In this document: piece after piece, positions 56,911 through 64,000 of the stretch
Numbering within the stretch: position 1 is the stretch's first letter
Layout: each line of letters opens with the position of its first letter
From: Neofusicoccum parvum
Lineage: Eukaryota > Ascomycota > Dothideomycetes > Botryosphaeriales > Botryosphaeriaceae
Length of the DNA stretch: 64,000 nucleotides
Direction of reading: 5' to 3'
Assembly (NCBI GenBank): GCA_020912385.1
Contig: CP087223.1
Span: 806,001 to 870,000 of the forward strand
Program-made: the position numbers and the translations under genes
Notes under the pieces: model-generated
Databases searched by the model: none
What the model saw: only the letters and a program-made list of their open reading frames with translations
What the model was told of the DNA's origin: nothing

Positions 56911-58415
56911 GTGGTAGTGGTGCTAGCTTCCCCCATTTCAACATCACCCGTTACCAGCGTCCCTGCTGGCTGGGAGGTTACCGGCTTTTCTGTGGGCTTG
57001 GTTGCTAGCTTCTCTGTAGGCTTGGGTACCGGCTTCCCTGCAGGCTTGGTTGCCGGCTTCTCGGATACCGGCTTCCCAGCTGGCGTGTTTACCGACTTTC
57101 CTGTTAGCCTTACAGCTGTTCTAACGCCTGGTCTTGTGTGCCTTGGGTGAAGTGGGCACCCTCTATTAAAGATAGTGTGTGCGTCGCCGCAGGCTGGACA
57201 CCTTGGACTGTCCCTCTTGTTGCAGTTGCGTGTGTCGTGTCCACTAGAACAGATTCCACACCGGATGCTCCCAGTGCATCTGCTTTGCTTGTGGCCGTAT
57301 TTGTTGCATCTGAAGCATGGCCTTTGGTCCTCTCTCTCCTTGAACATGGTGCAGTAGGCTGCAGAGGCCCCAAACCGTACTGAGCCTTGGGTGAGGAGGT
57401 ACTGAGCCGCCTCCTTCTTTACCAGCCAGATGACCAGCGATTCAGTTGCCTTTTCCACCTCAGTTTTACTGAGCCACGCAGCTTTCCTTGCTGCGCAGTT
57501 AACCTTACCATCCCCATTCTCCTTTTGGAAGTTGCTAAGAACCTCCTCTTTGATGGATCTATCCCTAGTGGTGGTCCAGTTTAGAACCATGTGTTTGGAC
57601 ACTCCATTATACTTGATTGGGTACTAGGTCTCTCCTCTCGTCCTAGCTCCTGGCAATGTACTCTGCAGCTAGCGGGGGTGTTGGCGCGCCTTCTGGGCCT
57701 CGGCCTCAGAGCTAAAGACCAGGTCAATGGCGCCCTCTCCATGAGGCCGGATGAATTCAATAGAAACTTCCTTAGTAACCTCGTAGCTATCCAGGCCCTC
57801 GTCCAGAGCTGCTTTAACCTTATTTAGGTCGCTTCTCTCGCCTTTAGCTCTTGTAATGTCCACTGTCACTGTTCTGGGTTCCTCATTCGCTTTTGCTTTT
57901 GCTGCTCCCTGGAGTGGCAGCTTAGGGCTTGCTGCTACTGGTGCTGCTCCAAGGACCGCGCTATATGTTGGCTTTATCTGGCTGGAAGGCTTAGCCAGCC
58001 TTGCCTTGATTTCCCCGGCTTCGCGAGAGAAGCGGGCTTGTTTATTTTTTATTGCTTTTATCTCCTGGGATAGCTCCTTAACTGCAGCTGTGAGAGTTGC
58101 CATAGCCTTCTGTTGGTCCTTGATCTGCTCACCCTAAGCGCTGATCATGTCCTCTTGTCTCTGAAGCATTTCTAGCTGGCTCTTAACTAGGCGCTGGAGC
58201 TGCTCTGCCTTCTAACGCAAAATTTGCGTGTCTTCTTTGTTGGCGCCTGTCTTGCTTGAAAAGGCCGTAGGCGCTCCAATAGCTACCTCAATGGTATCCT
58301 CTGTCCTTGCTCTTTTACTTCCCTGCCTTACTGGTAGCTTACGCCTCTCCTTTACCGCCTTTTCCTCTCCTCCTCCACCTCCCCTATCCGCAAACTCTTT
58401 GAAGATTTCGCTCAT
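56904..58415 (-). pseudogene. LINE-C ORF1: gag-like zinc-knuckle protein, with stops
   Basis: Same as LINE-B ORF1, with different substitutions. In-frame stops lie after ILR (58212) and in MISA-TAG-GEQ (about 58133), and after RTRGET. The three zinc knuckles are kept. Its stop overlaps the ORF2 start by 7 nt, as in LINE-B. Confidence 0.85.
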
Positions 58416-58561
58416 GGTGGGGTGGTCCGAGCGCTCGCTAGCGGGCAGAGCCGCACCACCAACGTTAATTTAACCGTAGGAATCGATTCCACCACAAATC
58501 AGACAATAACCCACTACTAACAGCAGGTGTCAAGCCCTGGCTAACCCAAAGGCCTGAAGGT

Positions 58562-58574
58562 CCTAACCGAAAGA
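58562..58574. repeat. LINE-C target-site duplication, right copy
   Basis: CCTAACCGAAAGA, identical to 52828-52840. The 5' end of LINE-C just before it carries a related CTAACCCAAAGG. Confidence 0.85.
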
Positions 58575-58972
58575 CGCAAATCCAGCGCGACCGCGCTGGA
58601 TTTAGATTGTGTGGGAAAGAATCGTCGGGTGGGCTGGACGCGCACCGCACTGGATTTACCGCACTGGATTTGGAGCGAGGTGCTCGGATCGAGTCTACAC
58701 TCGGTCAGATTTCCAAGCGTGGCTCTGCGACCACTTTTTATATGAGCCACCTTAAAATCCGACCGCTGCGTCGTGAGAAAACCAGCCACTTGGGGTAAGA
58801 GTAGGGTTAGGGTTGAGGTTTTTTGATGGGGTAAGGGTGATCCGTGCGGCGGCGGCGGCAGCAGCGGCGGTAGCAGTAGTAGTAGCAGCAGCATTTACGA
58901 GCTTTCTCACACCAGCATCATTCTCTCTAGCAACTTTCAGTATTAGCAAGACAATACTAGCTAGCGCACCAA
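58575..58972 (+). promoter_or_regulatory. Promoter region of the long helicase-gene copy
   Basis: It contains the inverted repeat at 58578, a possible TATA element (CTTTTTATATGAG, about 58733), a telomere-like TAGGGTTAGGGTT (58802-58814) and CAG/GCGG-type trinucleotide repeats (58848-58892). Large parts align with 52240-52596. Confidence 0.55.
58578..58603. promoter_or_regulatory. Perfect 12-bp inverted repeat with repeated half-sites upstream of the helicase gene
   Basis: AAATCCAGCGCG, two bases, CGCGCTGGATTT. A related ACCGCACTGGATTT occurs twice in tandem at 58644-58657 and 58658-58671. A protein-binding site is plausible; no known factor is assigned. Confidence 0.65.
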
Positions 58973-59243
58973 ATGGCGACAGCGTACTTTTATCACCAGG
59001 CGGAATACCGGCTCGCGATCTGCAGGGAGTGCCGGCACGCCGTCTGGCCGGACCAGGTGGAAGGCCATCTGCGGGGGAAACACCACCGGATGGGCCGGAA
59101 GCAGGCGGAGCTGGTCGGTGGTGAGGTTAGAAGCTGGCATGGCTTGATTGCATTCTCGAGCGAGCTGGAAGTGCCAGCCCGGGTGCAACGGCCCGTCACA
59201 GAGCTGCCACTGTTCAAGGACGGGCTGCTGTGCCAGAAGGACC

Positions 59244-59289
<46 letters not shown>

Positions 59290-62164
59290 CAGTAATAGTA
59301 GCAGCTGCCAGTACGTCTGCAGGAATGAAAGGATGATGAAAGAGCACTGGCGCACCGAGCACGGATGGTCGATTGGAGGAGGCAAAGGCCGGCAGAGCAG
59401 GATGGTGGAAGAGGGGTTGAATAAGAGGTTCCAAGAGGCGGTAAAGCAGGTCTACTGCCAGCGCTTCTTCCCCACCTTCCACGGCTCGCAGTACTTTGAA
59501 GTGTGCCAGCCAGAGGAGCAAGCGCAGCAGGAGGACCAGGCGCAGCCCGCCCAGGAGGGAGGGGAGAGAGGGGAGGGAGGAGGGGAGCAGCTGTGGCAGC
59601 AGGCGTGGAACAAGGCGAACCAGAACTGGGAGGAGCTGGAGAAGCGGGCCCGGGCCACCATCGAGGAAGGAGAGAAGGACGAGGTCAGCCCGTGGCTGGA
59701 CAGGACGCAGTGGCTGCCGTATCTGGCGCGGCTGGACCGCGACGATCTGCTAGCGTCGGTTGAGGAGCCCAACGCCAACCCGGACAGGCCAGAGGAGGAG
59801 GAGGAGCCGGCGGCAGCGGCCATCTGGAAAGCCATGGACGAGGTTGCGCGCATCGGCCAGCAGGCGGTGACCCAGCAGGTCGGCATATTCATCCGCATGG
59901 AGCTGATGAGGACGGAGAAGCACCAGAACCGGTACCACCCGCTGCAGCCGTACATGGAGGAAAACGCGGTCGCGGACAGGTCGAGGGCGTGGAAGCAGGT
60001 GCTGATGTTCTTCGTCAGGACGCAGCAGCAGCGGCAGCAGCAGCAGGGGCAGCAGCAGGAAGAGCATGACTGGAGAAGGCCAGAGTACAGGTTCACCCGC
60101 AGGCAGTCCAGGGCGTTCACTAGGCTGATGGAGGAGGCGGAGCAAGCTGCAAAGCAAGAAGAAGGGGGAGGAAGAGATGAAGGAAGCGAGGAAGAAGAGG
60201 GAGGAAGAAGTGATAATGATGATAATGAAGAAGAAGGAGCTGATTCAGAAGAGCAGCAGCAGCAGCAGCTGCCACCAAAGCTGTCCGGGATCCAGAAGGC
60301 GTGCTTGGACTTTTGCATTGAACTGCTGAACCAGAGGATCACGCAGCGCGAGTACGACAGCGCTCTGGTCTGCGCTCTGGCGGTGCAGGGGGTCACGCCC
60401 ACCGGCTGGAGGGAGCCGGGTCTGTACACTGCGATTCTGTCGGCCATCATCAAGGTGGGGCGCTTCATGGTGGTGCAGAAGGCGCTGGAGATGGTGGGTC
60501 CAGCAGCAGCAGCAGCAGCAGCAGAAGGGGAGGAGGATGGTGGGGAGGAGTTCAGCAGTGGGGGCAGCGCATGGGACTTTGAGGAGGAGGAGGAGGAGGA
60601 GGAGGAGGAGGAGGAGGAGGAGGAGGAGGAGGAGGAGGAGGACGGCGCTGGCGGTTATGGTGGAGGCGATGCTGGCAGCAGCAGTAGCAGCAGCCGCAGC
60701 CAGGGCGGCAGGAGCAGCAGCAGCAGCCAGGGCAGCAGGAGCAGCGCCGGCCAGGGCAGCGCCGGCCAGGGCAGCGCCGGCCAGAGCAGCAGTGGCCAGG
60801 ACAGCAGCAGGAACAGCGGCCAGGGCAGCGCCAGGGACAGCAGTGGGCGCAGCGGGCGCAGCCAGGGCGGCAGGAGCAGCAGCAGCCAGAGCAGCGCCGG
60901 CCAGAGCAGCAGTGGCCAGGACAGCGCCAGCAGCAGGACCAGCAGCGGCCAGGGCAGCAGCAGGAACAGCGGCCAGGGCAGCGCCAGGGACAGCAGTGGG
61001 CGCAGCAAGCGCAGCCAGCGCAGCCAGCGCAGCCAGCGCAGCCAGATGAAGATGAGCTGCTTGGAGCTGGTGACCAAGATGATGGACAGCTTCATGATCC
61101 GAGGCAGCCACAGTCCCATGCAGTGGATACTGGATCTGCGCACTTATGGGATGAAGATCCACTACAACACCACCACCAAGGGCCATGTGGGATGGAATGG
61201 GCGGGAGCAGCTGCTGTACCAGGGCATCCAGTTCACCATGGCCAAGTTCAGGGGCATGGTGCACGGCTTGCTGAACGACAGTCGCCAGCTGCTGCTCCAG
61301 GAGCTGCTGTTTGGCGGCCACAGCAGCCACAAGAAAGAGCATGGGGAAATGGACGTGCCAGCAGTGCCGTGGCATTCCATCAGGGACAACCCAGCCGAGG
61401 AGCGCAGAGGGTGGAGCTTTCTGCGGGACCAGCGCACCAGGCTGCTAGCAGACGGGAACACTTGGCTGTTCAACAGGATCATGGGAATCACTGCTGTGAG
61501 GAAGAGGTTCACCAGGAAAAACACGAGCTCAGGCATCAGCAGGCAGGCGGTGGATGCATATGCAGCGCAGGTGGCCGAGTTCAGGGAGAAGCTGCTGCTG
61601 CTGATGCACATCACCGGTGGGCAGCCGGCGAGAGGGCCGGAGATTCTCAGCATCAGGCACAGCAACACGGCCAAGGGAGGGCACCGCAACATCTTCGTGG
61701 AGGACGGGCTAGTCGTGTTCGTCACGCGCTACCACAAGGGCTACGCCATGTCCGGGGATGTCAAGGTGATCCACAGGTATCTGCCCAGGGAGGTGGGGGA
61801 GCTGGTGGTGTGGTATCTGTGGCTAGTCTTGCCATTCCACCAGCGCATGCTGGCAGCGGTGCGAGGTGGGAGCCAGCAGATCTCGGCCCACATGTGGCCG
61901 GCGGAGGCGGGGGAGAAGAGGTGGACGACGGAGCGCATGAGGGAGGCGATGAAGAAGGAGAGCAGGATCGGCTTAGGCCAGGAGCTGACGGTCAGAGCGT
62001 ACAGGGACGTCGCCATCGGCATCAGCAGGCGGTTCATGCGCGGCTCCAGCGCGTTCAGGGTAGATGAGGAGGGGGGAGGAGAGAATGGGAATGAGCAGGA
62101 GCAGCAGCAGCAGATGGAGGTGGAGGGAGAAGACCGGGCAGCAGCAGCCATTGCAGACGCCTAG
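58973..62164 (+). CDS. Zinc-finger and recombinase-like N-terminal part of a RecQ-like (telomere-linked type) gene
   Basis: 1063 codons open from ATG at 58973. Residues 1-40 hold a C2H2-like finger (C17, C20, H32, H37). A second finger-like unit (GLLC ... YVCRNERMMKEHWRTEH, about 84-127) is split by a poly-Ser run. The pair resembles DUF3505/OrsD-type fungal proteins. DRTQWLPYLARLDRDDLL follows, then Gln- and Glu-rich runs and a Ser/Gly/Gln repeat (about 560-685). Residues about 880-1020 look like a tyrosine recombinase core: R887 (ARGPEILSIRHSN), K922 (TRYHKGY) and R1008-x2-R1011 (LTVRAYRDVAIGIS). The TAG at 62162 stands where a Gln codon fits, and the protein-like sequence continues beyond it, so the ORF is probably a truncated form of a larger gene. 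Family role: telomere-linked helicases are of unclear function. Confidence 0.75.
60570..61048. repeat. Coding low-complexity repeats (poly-Glu and Ser/Gly/Gln)
   Basis: A GAG run at about 60582-60640 gives poly-Glu. It is followed by minisatellite units of GGCCAGGGCAGCGCC type to 61048, giving SAGQGSAGQGSAGQ and SARDSSGRS blocks, some of them duplicated over about 130 bp (60812-60870 and 60970-61010). Confidence 0.85.
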
Positions 62165-64000
62165 GCAGGACACACATCCCACACCGCGGGCTTGATCTAC
62201 GCGCGTGGGATGATGGAGCAGGCGGGCGTGGTGGCGGAGAAGAGGCTGCTGTTCCGCGCTTCCAGCACCGACTAGCACCGCTTCTTAGGCTTCTAGTCGG
62301 CATTTAAAAGCCAGGAACCGGCTTCTAGGAAGAGAAAGCGCTGCCCGTTTGAGGACGACGCGGACGAGGAGCGGCTAGACCGCTGGGCGAGGCTGAAGAG
62401 GGCCAACGCGAAGGAGCAGCTGCAAAGGTTGATGGGAAAGAAAGCCGAGTTCCGCAGCGTCTAGGAAGAGGCAGTGACCGCCATCTAGGCTGGAGTGAGC
62501 CCGGTGGTGGCAGTGATGCCAACCGGAGCTGGGAAAAGCATCTTGTTCATGCTGCCAGCTTGGACGGAGCCAGGAGGAACGACGGTAGTGGTAGTACCAC
62601 TCATCGCGCTGCGAGCGGACATGAAAGAGCGCTGCAGCAAGCTGGGCATTAGCTGTGCAGAATAGGAGGCGAGGCGGCCACCAGACGCGGAGTCCATCGT
62701 GCTGGTCACGCCAGAGGCAGCACTGAGCGACGAGTTCATGACGTTTTTAAACCGGCTCAGGGCGATGAGGCAGCTGGACAGGATCATCATCGACGAGTGC
62801 CACGTGGTGCTGAACGACCAGGTGGACTTCCGTAAGCAGCTGCAGCAGCTGGGGAAGCTTATGGCGGCAGAAACGCAGATGGTTCTGCTCACAGCAACGC
62901 TACCACCCAGCAAAGAGGCTGAGCTGTGGCGCAGGATGGGCTGGACTGCGGCCGAGGTGGTGGTGTTCAGGGCGGTTACTACCCGCAGAAACATCAGCTA
63001 CCAGGTGGTGGGGGTGGAGTTGGAGGTGGAGGTGGAGAATGGAGGAGGGAGAGGAGGGAGAGGAGGGAGAGGAGGGGGGAGGAGGGGGGAGGAGGGAGAG
63101 GGGGAGGATGGCGAGGAAGACAAGGAGGGAAGGAGGCGCAGAATAGGAAAATAGAAGAGATGGTGGAAGAGGAACTACAGGCAACGGTAGAAGGAAAGGT
63201 GGTCATCTACTGCAACACAGTGACCAGGGTGAAGAGCTTGGTGGACGCAGGGCTGTTCCAGTGCGAGGCATTTTACAGCAAGATATCAGAAGCTAGGAAG
63301 AAGGAGGTGCTAGAGGACTTCAAGGCGGGAGTGGTGCGTGTAGTGGTGGCCACCAGCGCGCTGGGCATGGGGATTGACATTCCAGGCATCAGGCTCATCA
63401 TCCACACGGATGAGCCGCGGGATTTTCTGGACTACGCGCAGGAGAGCGGCAGGGCGGGAAGGGATGGACTGGCCAGCAGAGCAGTGATGGTTCAGGGGGG
63501 GGAGAAGAGCGATGACCGGCTGGTAAGGCAGTATCTAGATGGGGGACTGTGTAGGAGAACGGTGATGGACGAGTTTTTAGATGGTAGTTTTAGGCGGATA
63601 GAATGCAGGCAGGAGGAGGGGGAAGAAAAGTGTGATTTTTGTAGAAGGAGCAGGGAGTCTAGGCGAGAGATCACGGATGATGATAATAATGATAATAATG
63701 AGGAGGAGGAGGTAGAGGAGGTAGATGAGGTGGAAGAGGTAGATGAGGTGGAAGAGGTAGACAGGGAGGTAGAGGAAGAACAGAGGGTAGACCAGTACCA
63801 GCAGCGGCAGCAGGGGCAGCAGTGGAGGGAGCAGCAGCAAAGAGAGCAGCAGTAGAGGATGCGGCAGCAGGAAAATCAGCAGCAAAGAGAGCAGCAGCAG
63901 AGGATACGACAGCAGCAAAGAGAGAAGCAGCAGGAAAATCAGCGGGAAAGTCGGCAGGAAAGTCAGCAGGAAAGACAGCAGGAGGAAGAGCAGAATGCGC
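62165..64000 (+). pseudogene. RecQ-like helicase part of the same gene, with TAG stops and one frame change
   Basis: Continues in frame from 58973. First AGHTSHTAGLIYARG (recombinase box with Tyr at 62198-62200). Then come the helicase motifs: VVAVMPTGAGKSILFMLPAW (I), VVVVPLIALRADM (Ia), IIIDECHVVLND (II, DECH), VLLTATLPP (III). After a GGA-rich run (63040-63150) the frame shifts and continues VVIYCNTVTRVKSLVDAG (IV), VVVATSALGMGIDIPGIRLI (V), YAQESGRAGRDG (VI) and CDFC. A Gln/Glu-rich tail runs to the window edge. In-frame TAGs: 62162 (preceding ORF), 62273, 62294, 62462, 62486 and 62663, and 63853 in the second frame; no TAA or TGA interrupts these frames up to the window end. All TAG sites fit CAG or TGG changed in CpA context. 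ATP-dependent 3'-5' DNA helicase is the family activity. Confidence 0.8.

Larger units (their letters stand above)
52841..58561 (-). mobile_element. LINE-C: second copy of the LINE-B family, decayed
   Basis: 5721 bp on the minus strand with a perfect 13-bp target-site duplication and a (TTGA)n tail on the plus strand. ORF1 is at 56904-58415 and ORF2 at 52984-56910. It is near-identical to LINE-B without net indels but has its own set of CpA-type changes, including two in the reverse transcriptase active site. It lies between a truncated helicase-gene N-terminus and the promoter of the long copy. Confidence 0.92.

Noticed and set aside
60245..61375. Long minus-strand ORF rich in Ala and Leu
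   Set aside because: Antisense of the CAG/AGC/GAG repeats of the helicase gene; pure low complexity.
62162..63855. Programmed TAG readthrough or TAG reassigned to Gln
   Set aside because: Neighbouring intact genes end in TAG (24867-24869, 30702-30704, 27051-27053), and TAG also replaces a conserved Trp at codon 25 of the truncated copy. CpA mutation explains both.

Overview
ORGANISM. The window looks like nuclear DNA of a filamentous ascomycete. It has GC-rich gene islands with CT-rich promoters, separated by AT-rich, degenerate stretches. It carries Tad1/I-type LINE retrotransposons, solo LTRs and a Ty3/gypsy scrap, and sequence changes are dominated by CpA-to-TpA transitions, the usual mark of repeat-induced point mutation (RIP). 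A RecQ-like helicase of the telomere-linked type with telomere-like TTAGGG tracts in its promoter suggests a subtelomeric or accessory region. No rRNA, tRNA or prokaryotic features were seen. Genus is not assigned.

LAYOUT. 0-6 kb: a gene with a PD-(D/E)XK-like core (469-1632), then a badly decayed coding region. 5.9-13.2 kb: two LTR-like copies flanking a small gene (6278-6910); the second LTR is split by a full-length LINE (LINE-A, 7322-12878) with a 14-bp target-site duplication. 13-18 kb: minisatellites, GC-rich islands without a confident gene, and AT-rich DNA. 18.4-31 kb: the best gene island. It holds a dead Ulp1-like protease paralogue, an intact Ulp1-like protease (19622-22243), a divergently transcribed single-pass membrane protein (23358-24869), two minus-strand proteins sharing a short Cys/His motif, a 39-residue membrane microprotein (26934-27053) and an acidic/Gln-rich coiled-coil protein (29439-30704). 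31-42 kb: gene-poor decay with a chitin synthase scrap (about 32.1 kb) and a Ty3/gypsy reverse transcriptase scrap (33.2-33.4 kb). 42-46 kb: one uncertain minus-strand ORF, a small acidic-protein gene (43578-43949) and decayed coding sequence. 46-64 kb: two near-identical LINEs (LINE-B and LINE-C, exactly 6430 bp apart) alternating with a truncated and a long copy of the same zinc-finger/RecQ-like gene.

HOW IT FITS TOGETHER. The right end is a head-to-tail [LINE + helicase-gene 5' end] array. The last helicase gene (58973 to the window edge) has an N-terminal zinc-finger region, a middle part that looks like a tyrosine recombinase, and a RecQ-like helicase. It is open for 1063 codons and is then interrupted by six in-frame TAG codons, a frame change and a seventh TAG, with no TAA or TGA until the window ends. 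The proposed recombinase Tyr lies just beyond the first TAG. Comparison of LINE-B with LINE-C, and of the truncated helicase copy with the long one, points to RIP-like CpA mutation as the cause. The protease/membrane-protein/Cys-His-protein island may be a small accessory module; that is inference from proximity only.
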